From: Bacteroidota bacterium
Lineage (GTDB): Bacteria; Bacteroidota; Bacteroidia; Bacteroidales; FEN-979
Direction of reading: 5' to 3'
DNA: 64,000 bases
NCBI GenBank assembly: GCA_026391355.1
Contig: JAPLDH010000077.1
Coordinates: 186,001-250,000 of the forward strand
A program made the position numbers and the translations under genes. This document shows positions 33,557-43,147 of this stretch, piece by piece. Numbering within the stretch: position 1 is the first letter of the stretch; each line of letters opens with the position of its first letter. The notes below the pieces were generated by a model, which saw nothing but the letters and a program-made list of their open reading frames with translations, was not told the DNA's origin and searched no databases.

Positions 33557-35277
33557 AGCAACGAATGAGACCAGGTAAAACAAAAATAAGTGACAACCTG
33601 CCTCTTATTGAAAGAAAAGGTAAGCCATCTCTCCGTTATTTTTTTATCCTTATTGGAATAATCCTGGTTACCGGTTTAGTCTATCGAGAATCCCTGAAAG
33701 GTGCATTTTTAAGCTATGACGACATTGAAAATGTTGTTAATAACCCATTAATACAACATCTTGCACTGAGCAACATTCCAAAATTTTTTTCCGTCAGCAC
33801 CTTATACATGTTTACACCATTAACCTTCCTTTCCTATGCCGTTAATTATGGGATCAATGGATTAGATCCTTACTGGTTCCGATTGACTAACCTTCTCCTG
33901 CATATGGTGAACGTGACACTTGTTTTTTTTCTGTCATTTCATATACTTAAAAAACAAAAACCTTCAATTATAATTGCGGCTTTATTCGCACTGAACCCGA
34001 TGAATGTTGACAGTGTTTCATGGATATCGTCAAGGAGTAATTTACTTTGCACATTATTCTTCCTCCTTTCATTGATCTGCTATCTCAAATACAGGGGAAA
34101 GAGCAGTAGATTATTTTATGGCCTGAGTTTGGTCACATTTATCCTCTCCCTCCTATCCAAATCATCAGGAATAATGCTTCCTTTTACCTTACTTCTGCTG
34201 GATTATTACCAGAACAGGCAAATGAAAGTAAAAATATTTTATGAGAAAATCCCGTATTTTATAATCGCTTTGATCATTGGGTTGATCACTGTCTATTTCA
34301 GAACGGATACGGGAAACCCACAAACAGTTATTGATTATTCCGTTCCTGACCGCTGCTTTCTATTCTTTTATTCCATCCTCGCCTATTTTATCAAAACCAT
34401 TATCCCGTTCCATCTTTCAGAGATTTATGCGTATCCATTAAAAATCAATGGCTTGCTCCCTTTTCTGTATTATCTGGCACCTGTCATTATAACCGGTTTG
34501 ATTGTGCTGCTGGTTAAACTTAAGGTCAACAAAAAAATTGTTATTTTCGGATTGGGATTTTTCCTGTTGAACATTATTATTACACAAGTTGCATTGCTGG
34601 AAGATGGTTTTCACGCAAACCGGTATGCGTATCTTCCCGGAATTGGTATTATTTTTATCTTGTCTGTCATATTATTTGAAATCTTTGAACAATCCAGTAC
34701 ATGGAAATACCTGGTTCTTTTTATTTTGGTGATAATAGTATCGGGAAATGCATTTGTTACCAGGAAACGGTCGTTAGTGTGGATGGATACAATGTTACTT
34801 TTTGATCATGCAATCAAAAAATCTCCAGGATCTGCTTTCGCTTACAATAACAGGGGAATTGCAAAGTACAACACAAATGATGTTGAAGGCGCGCTGTCTG
34901 ATTATACCCGGGCAATCGCTGAAAACCCAGGATATGCCGGTGCTTTTTACAATCGCGGAATAACCTATTATAACGACCGGCAATTTGAAAAAGCAATGGG
35001 AGACTATACCAGGGCCATAGCGCTAAATCCGCATTTTTTCAGTTGTTACACAGCCAGGGGTGTGCTTGAAATGGATGTCCTTCAGAACGATTCACTGGCT
35101 ATGGTTGATTATAACCGTGCAATTGAGGTCAATCCTTCGTTTGCTCAGGCATATTACAACAGGGGAATTCTTGCTTTGAGGAGAAGCGACCTGACCAATG
35201 CTTGTAAAGATTTTCAGATCGTAAAAAAGCTGGGTTATTCAAGGGCGGATGAATTGATTCACCGCTATTGCCGGTGA
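33553..35277 (+). CDS. Multi-pass GT-C-like membrane protein with C-terminal TPR repeats
   Basis: The 574-aa protein has about ten membrane segments in the first ~400 residues. The first periplasmic loop carries FLSYDDIENVVNNPLI, the acidic D-D pattern of GT-C (PMT/TMTC-like) glycosyltransferases. It also has LFALNPMNVDSVSWISSRSNLL, conserved in the TMTC/bacterial TPR-GT-C group. The C-terminal ~140 residues hold three or four TPRs (AYNNRGIAKYNTNDVEGALSDYTRAI and similar). Such proteins are thought to transfer sugars from polyprenyl-phosphate donors to extracytoplasmic proteins, but the substrate here is unknown. The start overlaps the DUF4337 stub by 4 bases, so the present promoter may be borrowed. 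Confidence 0.75.
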   Translation: MKQRMRPGKTKISDNLPLIERKGKPSLRYFFILIGIILVTGLVYRESLKGAFLSYDDIENVVNNPLIQHLALSNIPKFFSVSTLYMFTPLTFLSYAVNYGINGLDPYWFRLTNLLLHMVNVTLVFFLSFHILKKQKPSIIIAALFALNPMNVDSVSWISSRSNLLCTLFFLLSLICYLKYRGKSSRLFYGLSLVTFILSLLSKSSGIMLPFTLLLLDYYQNRQMKVKIFYEKIPYFIIALIIGLITVYFRTDTGNPQTVIDYSVPDRCFLFFYSILAYFIKTIIPFHLSEIYAYPLKINGLLPFLYYLAPVIITGLIVLLVKLKVNKKIVIFGLGFFLLNIIITQVALLEDGFHANRYAYLPGIGIIFILSVILFEIFEQSSTWKYLVLFILVIIVSGNAFVTRKRSLVWMDTMLLFDHAIKKSPGSAFAYNNRGIAKYNTNDVEGALSDYTRAIAENPGYAGAFYNRGITYYNDRQFEKAMGDYTRAIALNPHFFSCYTARGVLEMDVLQNDSLAMVDYNRAIEVNPSFAQAYYNRGILALRRSDLTNACKDFQIVKKLGYSRADELIHRYCR

Positions 35278-35303
35278 TCGAACAGCATGGTTTGAACTCC
35301 GGT

Positions 35304-36095
35304 TCAATCAATCAAAAGGTTACCCTGAATTCTTCGGTCGGCCAGCAAATCATTGTAAGGATTAATTTTTTTATTTAATGCCTGGAAAGGATCGATCCTG
35401 GCAATTCCAACATATGTTTTGTCTCCTGGTGCGGAAGAAAGAATTTCCCCCCTGGTACTTGTGATCTGACTCATACCAGTGAAGATGAACTCATCCTCGC
35501 CACGTTTTTCAGTTCCAATCCGATTAGCAGTTATCGAAAATACACGGTTCTCAATACACCGGGTTACCATAGCTGCCTGACAATGCGGCATCACGAGGTT
35601 GGAAGGATGAGCAATGATCTGTGCTCCTTGAAGGGCAAGGGAGCGGGTTACTTCCGGAAAAATCCAATCGAAACAGATCATGATCCCGATGTTTACTCCC
35701 CGAACCCGATAAACCTTTGGTGGCTTATTGCCCGGAGAGAACCAAAGTTTTTCCTTGTTGAAAAGGTGCAGCTTCCTGTATATGCCAATGATTTCACTGT
35801 CAGCAACGATCATTGCAGAATTATAAATAGTGTCCCCCTCTTTCTCAACAAAGCCTGCTACGACTATCCCTCCCGTCTTTCCAGAAAGCAATTGCAAAAA
35901 GTGTGTGGTCTCCTCCCCCGGAAATTCACCCATTTCTGTTGTTTCTTCCTTTGATGCAAAAGTGTAGCCTGTAGCAAAAAGTTCGGGTAGAATCAACAGG
36001 TCTGTTTTTAGTGTACATGTCAGATTCAGCACTTCTCTGAAATTCATTTCCTTTTCACCAAAAAGTGGGAACGTCTGGATATATGCTATTTGCAT
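35304..36095 (-). CDS. Carbon-nitrogen hydrolase (nitrilase superfamily)
   Basis: The 263-aa enzyme has the complete catalytic triad: Glu38 in LLILPELFATGY, Lys108 in YRKLHLF and Cys141 in MICFDWIFPE. The last motif, with NPYNDLLADRR at the C-terminus, places it with omega-amidase/carbamoylputrescine-amidase-like members that hydrolyse C-N bonds of amides. The exact substrate cannot be read out. It is convergent with the GT-C gene. A TAAATTTG -7 box at 36112-36119 (minus) precedes it. Confidence 0.88.
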   Translation of the reverse strand: MQIAYIQTFPLFGEKEMNFREVLNLTCTLKTDLLILPELFATGYTFASKEETTEMGEFPGEETTHFLQLLSGKTGGIVVAGFVEKEGDTIYNSAMIVADSEIIGIYRKLHLFNKEKLWFSPGNKPPKVYRVRGVNIGIMICFDWIFPEVTRSLALQGAQIIAHPSNLVMPHCQAAMVTRCIENRVFSITANRIGTEKRGEDEFIFTGMSQITSTRGEILSSAPGDKTYVGIARIDPFQALNKKINPYNDLLADRRIQGNLLID

Positions 36096-36111
36096 TTCTT
36101 TGATATTTTTA

Positions 36112-36119
36112 CAAATTTA
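36112..36119 (-). promoter_or_regulatory. Candidate -7 box of the nitrilase-family gene
   Basis: TAAATTTG on the minus strand, with TTG 22 bases upstream (36142-36144), 16 bases before the ATG at 36095. Confidence 0.4.
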
Positions 36120-36232
36120 CAGATATGGCAGGACAGGTGAACAAAAATTCTTAACATTTCCTATACCAATAACATCAACAATAACGTTTAAGGTAGACCT
36201 TGAATATCACAACCAGAAAATTTCACAATCCT

Positions 36233-37462
36233 ATGACTCTTTTACCAAAAACCGGACTACTTTTATTTTTATTACTGGTGTTAGCCAGTGATTTGTCATA
36301 TTGCCAGATTTTAAGCCATAAAGAAAAACTTCAATTAGCTGATTCCGTCAGAACTATCAAAGTATGGACATACATCAAAGGGGATTCCACTTACTCACCA
36401 TACCTGGAAGCCATTCCGGAAATAAGGCTTACCCTGGGAAATAAAGGTTATCAATTCAAATTCCTTACTTTCACAAAAGCCGATGGAATTTCCCCTGAAA
36501 AATGGAAAAACGGGATTATTTCCAACCTGAAAATATCCGAAGCTTTTCTTGAAGTTACGACACAGATAACAGTCCGGTCAGGCGACAATACGCAAAACCG
36601 TACGATCAATTATGTGGTGGACCCATCGGGTGCTTCCATATATAACCGGAATCAGAATAACTCTCTGGATACCGTTCATATTAATTATTCCTGTTTTGCT
36701 GAAGCAGAATTATATGTCAACTGGAAGAATACACTTGAAAACGGTTTTGCACCGGTATATTCAAAAATTGAAAAACAGGAATCGAATGATATAAGACTCA
36801 TGGTGAAATGGGCTCTTACAGGTATTCCCGGGAGCAAACACCCAATACATGCCAATGAGTCAGCAACTATGAAGGAACCGGAGAAGACCCGGATTGAGTT
36901 CACAGGTTCAATAGGGTTTATGTTCGCTTCAACGATGGATGTAGCCGAAGGTTCTACAATTCTCCATCCGGGGGTTGCAAGATTTCATGCAAATGCTCCA
37001 TACGGACTGGAGTTAGGAATAGAACTCAATACTAATTTTGACGTTACAGGGGGCTACCAGCGAATGGGAACGATGATCAATGTAAATACACCAAAATTAC
37101 AGGAAAGAAAGTCCATACCCACAAATGAGAGCTTTATCCTTGTGGGCGGAAATTATAATTACAGGGCAAATAAATTGCTATCCCCATACATAGGAGCATC
37201 TATCGGGGCATTCAACAATGTACCTAAAGATGATTATTTCAGGGAAGTATGGTATTTTGCCACCGGTTTACATGGTGGTATTAAATTCTACCTGTCAAAG
37301 AGATTCGGATTTCGCATCCAGGCGGAGGCTCTGTACATAATTCACCCTGATGATGCACCATTCCTTTACAGCATGGAAACGTTCAATGTTCCCTGCAATG
37401 CTTTTTCTGATTTACTGCAAATCTCTGTTAACGGTGGGGTTATCCTGAGAATAGGAAATTAA
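36233..37462 (+). CDS. Exported protein with probable outer-membrane beta-barrel C-terminus
   Basis: I start at MTLLPKTGLLLFLLLVLASDLSYC (409 aa), a good signal peptide; the ORF-track start is an upstream TTG. The first half (to ~210) is a polar domain containing KVWTYIKGDSTYSPYLEAIPEI and a VDPSG motif, not recognised. The second half alternates polar and hydrophobic residues (GLELGIELNTNF, LSPYIGASIGAFN, FGFRIQAEALYII) and ends NGGVILRIGN, as in small OmpA/opacity-like barrels. It lies between convergent or divergent neighbours with no operon partner. Function unknown. Confidence 0.6.
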   Translation: MTLLPKTGLLLFLLLVLASDLSYCQILSHKEKLQLADSVRTIKVWTYIKGDSTYSPYLEAIPEIRLTLGNKGYQFKFLTFTKADGISPEKWKNGIISNLKISEAFLEVTTQITVRSGDNTQNRTINYVVDPSGASIYNRNQNNSLDTVHINYSCFAEAELYVNWKNTLENGFAPVYSKIEKQESNDIRLMVKWALTGIPGSKHPIHANESATMKEPEKTRIEFTGSIGFMFASTMDVAEGSTILHPGVARFHANAPYGLELGIELNTNFDVTGGYQRMGTMINVNTPKLQERKSIPTNESFILVGGNYNYRANKLLSPYIGASIGAFNNVPKDDYFREVWYFATGLHGGIKFYLSKRFGFRIQAEALYIIHPDDAPFLYSMETFNVPCNAFSDLLQISVNGGVILRIGN

Positions 37463-37483
37463 TCCTCCTCAATGATCACCAGA

Positions 37484-40400
37484 TCAGGCCAGGAATTTCC
37501 TGACAAGTTTGAATAATTCATCTTTTTTAAATGGCTTCGAAAGGTAGTCATCCATTCCGGCATCAATGCACCGTTCCCTGTCACCTTCCATAGCAATTGC
37601 CGTTAAAGCCACAATGGCAGTATGTTTATCTGTTCCCTCTGCTTCACGGATTGCTTTTGTTGCCTGGAACCCATCCATAACCGGCATATGGACATCCATG
37701 AAAATAAGATCGGCCGGGTTCAATTTGTGAGAATCGACAGCTTCGGCGCCATTTGTTGCAGTCATCACTTTTGCTCCTGTTTTTTGCAGCATCACATTCA
37801 GAAGTTTCAGGTTGATCGCATTATCTTCAACAATTAAAATGATTTTCCCGGGATCAATTTCTGTTTTTTCGTCCGGTACCTGCTCTTTCTGAGGTTTCAT
37901 TTCTCCACTCAGGTTTTTTTCTTTTTGCAGAACTTCAAGAAGCTCCTTCATTTTCACCGGTTTTGTAAGGTAACGGTCGATTCCTAATTGTTTTCCTATC
38001 TCGGTGACATGATCTTTTTCGATGGAGGAATACATGATGATCACCGGCTCCAGTTTCAGTTGCAGGTTGTTCCTGATCTCCTCGGCAACCGACAGTCCAT
38101 TCATTCCGGGCATATGCATATCGAGAATGACAATATCAAAATACTGTTTGTTATTATTAGCACTTTTCAATAAGTCCAATGCGTCTTTCCCGTTAGAAGT
38201 CAATTCAGCAGTGATACCCCAGTGAACAAGCATATCCTTCATGATCTTCAGGTTGGTTGCATTGTCATCCACAACCAATACTCTGTTAATTTTCAGGCTG
38301 ACAGGGGCAGGACTTGTTTTCTTGCCTGTAACCATTTTCAATGGTATTTCAAAGCTAAAGGTGCTGCCTGCATTCTCCCTGCTCTCAACTACCAGTGTGC
38401 CGCCCATAAGTTCTGTCAGGGTTTTTGCAATGGATAAACCTAAACCTGATCCTCCGTATTTCCGGGTGGTCGAACTATCGGCTTGTGTAAAGGGATTAAA
38501 TATGTGCGCTAATTTATCAGGGGCAACTCCAATCCCTGTATCCTGAACTGAAAATAAAATATTAACATAATATTCAGATTCATTTTTCTTGAACTTTCTT
38601 TTTACAGAAACACATATCTCCCCTTTTTCAGTAAATTTTATTGCATTACTGATGAAGTTCACCAGGATTTGCCTTATTCGCAAAGGATCACCAATAAATA
38701 ATTCCGGAAGATCCGGTTCAATTTCACAAAGTAATTCAAGATTTTTCTCAAATGCCCGTCCAGTCAATATATCCACGCTTCGTTCGATCACATCCCTGAG
38801 ATTAAATTCTACTTTCTCGAGATCGAATTTCCCTGCTTCAATTTTTGAAAAGTCAAGGATATTGTTTATTGTATCCAGCAGAAGGAACGCCGATGTCTGG
38901 ATTGATTCAAGGTAATCACGCTGGCTTGCTGTCAGATTTGTTGTCAGTGCAAGCTCTGTCATACCGATCACTCCATTCATGGGTGTCCGGAGCTCATGGC
39001 TCATGGTTGCCAGAAATTCAGATTTTGCCCTGTTGGCTAATTCAGCTTCTTCCTTTGCATTTTGTAATTCGGTTTCATGTTTTTTATGGTCAGTGATGTC
39101 AATTAAGATTGACAAGACAGCAGGTTCTTCATCATAAATGATATTATCTGCCCTTACAATTACATCCTTTAATTCCCCGGATTTAATCTTAATTCTTATC
39201 TCATAGTCCTTGATAATATCAGGCTCTTCTGTACGTTTTCTTAAGTTCTCAATAACCAATCTTTTGTCTTCATCAACGATATAATCCATGATATCGGTCC
39301 CTATCATTTCTTCACGACTCCTACCTATTCCATTGAGTGCGGCTTCATTCATAAAAATGATTCTCCCATTACGATGGATCACAATCATATCCGGCATTTT
39401 ATGAACCAGGGTTGAATACCGTTGCTGGCTCTCTCTAAGCGCTTTCTCAAAGGCGTTTCGATCAGTAATATCTTCGAAACTTTCAATTCCTCCTATGATA
39501 TTTCCATTGCTATCTTTTAAGAGATCGACATTTTTAGAAACGGTTATCCTCTTTCCATCTTTACTAAAGATTGTACATTCCTTTTTATAAATCGGTTTTG
39601 GAATGGTGGGTTCAAACAGTCCACATATTAAATTACAAGGGGTTTCTGCAAAGGAATTACAAAATTTACCGATCAGTTCTTCAGCAGTAAAACCTGTAAT
39701 TTTTTCAGCTTGATTATTCCAACTAGTGATCCTTTTTTCTGTATCGACAGAAAATATTGCGCTTGGTGTCAGATTATAAATCAATTCGGCGAATTCGCCG
39801 GCATCTTTCAACGCTTTTTCGATCTCTTTTTTTTCGGAGATATCCTCTTTTATAGCAATGAAATTGACAGTCATTCCCGCTTCATTCTTAATGGGGGCAA
39901 TGCTTGTCAATTCCCAGTAAAATTCACCATTCTTTTTCTTGTTATAAAGCTCACCCCTCCATTCCTTGCCTGAGGTTATCGTTTCCCAAAGATCTTTGTA
40001 AAACAAATCTGAATGTTCACCCGATTTTAAAATTCTTGGGTTATTTCCTATGGCTTCAAGCCAGGTGTACCCGGTGATTTCAGTAAAGCGCTTATTAACA
40101 TATTCAATATTTCCATTAATATCAGTGATGATTATGATATTTGCGCTTTGTTCGACAGCAGTCGATAATTTATTGACTTTTTCTTCTGCTTTATTTCGTT
40201 CCTCGATTTCCCTGAGCAAATCATTTTTCTGTACATCGAACTTATTAATTAGTCCGGCAACTGCTCCAAACTCATCATTCTTTCCCACAAGGTAAGAAAT
40301 TGTTTCCATATTTCCGCTGGAAAGGCTGCCGGCAATACTTTTCAATGGGCGACTGATCCATTTATTGGTAAAATAAAAGAACATAAGAAAAACAAGGACC

Positions 40401-41164
40401 AGGGCAGATACACCAAAGATCGTAGCATAACCGAAGAAATGAAGTTCCCCGGAAAGCGGATTCAACCTTGAAAAAACGATCCTGGCAATATCGTGGCCAT
40501 TCACATCTTTCAGGATCCGGATAATGGTAACTTCATTCCCCGAAATTATATCTGTATTTATTTTAGATTGCAAAATCAAACTGACATCAAAGCCCGTTAT
40601 TCTTTCAATTTCCACCATATAAGATTCATCCCATTGTCTTGCAGAGATCAGATACCCTTGTGGTATGGTTTTCTGTTGTATATCGAAACTGGGAACAACG
40701 GTACAACCAAATAGCTCATAAACTTTTTCGTCCATGAAAAAAAAGGCATGGACAATTCTTGTTTTTTTGAACAATTCAAGAATTTGACTCGTGTTTAAAA
40801 AGAAAGAATGGGAAATTGAATCAGCATAGGCATCAACCGGTTCTCCTGATATTGTATATGCTCCGAGATAGCTGAATGCGAAAGTTTCACGAATGGTTTT
40901 AAGGTTTTCGGCTGCCCATGTAACATCCTTATGCCGAATAAAATTCACCATCTCATCCCACGACGCGTTATCTTTTGTGGCTTTCAAATATCCCTGGGCT
41001 TTAAGTTCAAGTACATTATCAACCACCTGCTCTTCGCTGATCAGTTTGGATTTCAGGTAGATATTTTTCTCACTTGAATGGATATATTCAAACCCGATAA
41101 TGAACAAAAGAAAGAATCCTAATGCTGAAACTACCAGGATGATCAGTTTCATGCGCGTTTTCAT
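37484..41164 (-). CDS. Hybrid sensor histidine kinase: CHASE4, HAMP, three PAS, HK, two receivers
   Basis: The 1226-aa inner-membrane kinase has TM1 (~6-25), a periplasmic CHASE4-type domain (KATKDNASWDEMVNFI), TM2 (~250-270) and HAMP. Three PAS/PAC units start near ITDINGNIEYVNKRFTEITGY, FSVDTEKRITSWNNQAEKITGF and IVIHRNGRIIFMNEAAL. HisKA has His723 in MSHELRTPMNG, followed by an HATPase domain (NAIKFTEKGE, GGSGLGLSIAK). Receiver 1 has Asp1015 (VILDMHMPG) and receiver 2 Asp1157 (IFMDVHMPV), both with K-P pairs. Hybrid kinases pass phosphate through an HPt to a response regulator; an HPt gene lies 1.6 kb away past ugd. I infer a role in polymer regulation from location. Confidence 0.92.
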   Translation of the reverse strand: MKTRMKLIILVVSALGFFLLFIIGFEYIHSSEKNIYLKSKLISEEQVVDNVLELKAQGYLKATKDNASWDEMVNFIRHKDVTWAAENLKTIRETFAFSYLGAYTISGEPVDAYADSISHSFFLNTSQILELFKKTRIVHAFFFMDEKVYELFGCTVVPSFDIQQKTIPQGYLISARQWDESYMVEIERITGFDVSLILQSKINTDIISGNEVTIIRILKDVNGHDIARIVFSRLNPLSGELHFFGYATIFGVSALVLVFLMFFYFTNKWISRPLKSIAGSLSSGNMETISYLVGKNDEFGAVAGLINKFDVQKNDLLREIEERNKAEEKVNKLSTAVEQSANIIIITDINGNIEYVNKRFTEITGYTWLEAIGNNPRILKSGEHSDLFYKDLWETITSGKEWRGELYNKKKNGEFYWELTSIAPIKNEAGMTVNFIAIKEDISEKKEIEKALKDAGEFAELIYNLTPSAIFSVDTEKRITSWNNQAEKITGFTAEELIGKFCNSFAETPCNLICGLFEPTIPKPIYKKECTIFSKDGKRITVSKNVDLLKDSNGNIIGGIESFEDITDRNAFEKALRESQQRYSTLVHKMPDMIVIHRNGRIIFMNEAALNGIGRSREEMIGTDIMDYIVDEDKRLVIENLRKRTEEPDIIKDYEIRIKIKSGELKDVIVRADNIIYDEEPAVLSILIDITDHKKHETELQNAKEEAELANRAKSEFLATMSHELRTPMNGVIGMTELALTTNLTASQRDYLESIQTSAFLLLDTINNILDFSKIEAGKFDLEKVEFNLRDVIERSVDILTGRAFEKNLELLCEIEPDLPELFIGDPLRIRQILVNFISNAIKFTEKGEICVSVKRKFKKNESEYYVNILFSVQDTGIGVAPDKLAHIFNPFTQADSSTTRKYGGSGLGLSIAKTLTELMGGTLVVESRENAGSTFSFEIPLKMVTGKKTSPAPVSLKINRVLVVDDNATNLKIMKDMLVHWGITAELTSNGKDALDLLKSANNNKQYFDIVILDMHMPGMNGLSVAEEIRNNLQLKLEPVIIMYSSIEKDHVTEIGKQLGIDRYLTKPVKMKELLEVLQKEKNLSGEMKPQKEQVPDEKTEIDPGKIILIVEDNAINLKLLNVMLQKTGAKVMTATNGAEAVDSHKLNPADLIFMDVHMPVMDGFQATKAIREAEGTDKHTAIVALTAIAMEGDRERCIDAGMDDYLSKPFKKDELFKLVRKFLA

Positions 41165-41300
41165 GATCGAAGTTTATTTGTGTGATTGATTTTCAAAATT
41201 AATTTCTTACATTTTGAATATTTGATTAAACAAAAATATGAAAATCAGGATTGTTATCAAAAATTATTGCTATCTCTTTTTTTTGTGCCATTACTATTTA

Positions 41301-41308
41301 TATATTTG
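41301..41308 (+). promoter_or_regulatory. Candidate -7 box of ugd
   Basis: TATATTTG fits TAnnTTTG, 31 bases before the ATG at 41340. The -33 region is a T run without a clear TTG at 19 bases. Confidence 0.45.
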
Positions 41309-41339
41309 TTACTTATTCACAAACTAAAAACAATCATCC

Positions 41340-42665
41340 ATGAAAATCGCAATTGTTGGCAGCGGATATGTCGGTTTAGTTACCGGAACATGTTTTTCGG
41401 AAGTCGGAATCGAAGTTACATGTGTTGACATCGACAAGAAGAAAATTGACAACCTCAACAACGGGATCATCCCGATATATGAACCCGGACTGGAAGAGAT
41501 GGTTCACAGGAATGTAAAAAAAGGGAGACTACATTTTACAACAAACATTACAGAAGCGCTTGAAGATTGTGAAGTACTTTTCAGCGCCGTGGGAACCCCG
41601 CCCGACGAGGATGGAAGTGCTGATCTTCAGTATGTTCTCAGTGTCGCCCGGGATTGTGGGAAAAACATGAAAGATTATCTGTTGATCGTAACCAAGAGTA
41701 CAGTTCCTGTAGGCACCGCCAAAAAAGTCAAGAAAGCGGTTCAGGAAGAGTTGGATAAACGTGGAGTGAATATTGAATTTGATGTCGCTTCCAACCCTGA
41801 ATTCCTGAAAGAAGGTGCTGCCGTGGATGATTTCCTGAAGCCTGACCGTATTGTGGTAGGACTGGAATCTCCAAGAGCAGAAGAACTCATGAAGAGCTTA
41901 TATAAGCCTTTCACCCTCAATGGACATCCGGTGATCTTTATGGATATCACCTCTGCTGAAATGACAAAATATGCAGCCAATTCAATGCTGGCTACCAAAA
42001 TTAGTTTTATGAACGATATTGCTAATTTATGTGAAATAGTTGGCGCTGATATTAATAATGTAAGAAGAGGGATTGGTTCCGATTCCCGGATTGGTAACAA
42101 ATTCATCTATCCCGGCATCGGATATGGCGGTTCCTGTTTCCCGAAAGATGTCAAGGCTTTGATCCACACAGCAGACGACTATAAATATTCCCTGCGTGTT
42201 TTAAAGGCGGTTGAAGAGGTGAATGATGATCAGAAATCCGTGATGTATCATAAAATATTGAACTTCTATAAAGGAGACCTGAAAGGGAAGATGATCGGAA
42301 TGTGGGGTTTGTCATTTAAACCTCAAACTGATGATATGCGTGAAGCCCCGTCACTTGTTCTGATCAAGAAACTGCTTGAAGCCGGTGCAAAAGTGAAAGC
42401 TTATGACCCCGTGGCCATGCATGAAGGTAAGCGGATACTTGGGAACTCAATTGAATATGCAGAAGACCAATACGATGCCATTATAGATGCTGACGGACTT
42501 TTATTGGTCACTGAATGGCCGGAATTCAAATTTCCGAACTTCAATATTATACGGAAACTCCTGAAAGAACCGGTAATATTTGATGGCCGGAATATTTACG
42601 ATGTTCAGGAAATAAAACGAAAAGGATTCACATACTTCTGTATTGGGATTGATACTTCGAAGTAG
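41340..42665 (+). CDS. ugd: UDP-glucose 6-dehydrogenase
   Basis: The 441-aa cytosolic enzyme oxidises UDP-glucose (or a related UDP-hexose) to the uronic acid with two NAD+. It has the Rossmann motif GSGYVGLVTGTCFSEVG, the conserved KSTVPVGT, NPEFLKEGAAVDDFLKPDR, and the active-site Cys (~265) in GYGGSCFPKD. The C-terminal domain has GLSFKPQTDDMREAPS. It supplies UDP-glucuronate or a similar acidic precursor, which fits the polysaccharide locus that follows, though it is transcribed on the other strand. Five AGTGATCA repeats start right after the stop codon. Confidence 0.93.
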   Translation: MKIAIVGSGYVGLVTGTCFSEVGIEVTCVDIDKKKIDNLNNGIIPIYEPGLEEMVHRNVKKGRLHFTTNITEALEDCEVLFSAVGTPPDEDGSADLQYVLSVARDCGKNMKDYLLIVTKSTVPVGTAKKVKKAVQEELDKRGVNIEFDVASNPEFLKEGAAVDDFLKPDRIVVGLESPRAEELMKSLYKPFTLNGHPVIFMDITSAEMTKYAANSMLATKISFMNDIANLCEIVGADINNVRRGIGSDSRIGNKFIYPGIGYGGSCFPKDVKALIHTADDYKYSLRVLKAVEEVNDDQKSVMYHKILNFYKGDLKGKMIGMWGLSFKPQTDDMREAPSLVLIKKLLEAGAKVKAYDPVAMHEGKRILGNSIEYAEDQYDAIIDADGLLLVTEWPEFKFPNFNIIRKLLKEPVIFDGRNIYDVQEIKRKGFTYFCIGIDTSK

Positions 42666-42666
42666 A

Positions 42667-42706
42667 AGTGATCAAGTGATCAAGTGATCAAGTGATCAAG
42701 TGATCA
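42667..42706. repeat. Five tandem copies of AGTGATCA
   Basis: An exact 8-bp unit occurs five times without gaps, one base after the ugd stop codon; each unit contains the palindrome TGATCA. Degenerate GGGATC units follow to about 42723. No spacers, so it is not a CRISPR. Confidence 0.9.
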
Positions 42707-42795
42707 CGGGATCGGGGGATCAGGAGAAAATGAAGTCTACAGGTATTTGATACCAATAGAGTAACAGGTTGTGTCCTAACCTTAATTTTCATGAT

Positions 42796-43137
42796 ATGAT
42801 CGATTGGGAAAAGTTTAATGAATATTTCCGGTATTTCGATAAAACGGTGGTCGATGAGATCATTGATTTATTTTTCATAGACTTCCCGGAGCGGATGGAA
42901 AAAATTCAAACCAACATAGAGGAAAAGGATTTTGAAAACCTATTTTTTAATGCCCATTGGTTGAAAGGGGTTCTTGCCAATTTCTGGGCGCCTTCTGCCA
43001 TTGACCTGGCCAGGAAACTGGAAGAGATCGGCAGGTTAAAAACCGATTCAGGGATGGCTGAAACTTTCAACAAACTGAGAATCGCAACAAATGAACTTTT
43101 GGCCGAGTTACAGGAATTCCGGAATAAAAAGTCATGA
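42796..43137 (+). CDS. HPt-domain phosphotransfer protein
   Basis: I start at MIDWEKFNEYF (113 aa), the normal HPt start; the ORF track adds nine codons. The four-helix HPt signature is AHWLKGVLANF with the phospho-accepting His54, followed by A-x-x-L-A-R-K-L-E-E-I-G. HPt proteins carry phosphate between the receiver of a hybrid kinase and a separate response regulator. A hybrid kinase lies at 37484-41164 and a response regulator heads the polysaccharide operon at 61986, so this may be the link between them (inference). It converges on the beta-helix gene at 43148. Confidence 0.82.
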   Translation: MIDWEKFNEYFRYFDKTVVDEIIDLFFIDFPERMEKIQTNIEEKDFENLFFNAHWLKGVLANFWAPSAIDLARKLEEIGRLKTDSGMAETFNKLRIATNELLAELQEFRNKKS

Positions 43138-43147
43138 AGTTTTTGTA

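Noticed and set aside
42667-42706. CRISPR array
   Set aside because: The AGTGATCA copies are contiguous 8-mers with no spacers and no cas genes are present.
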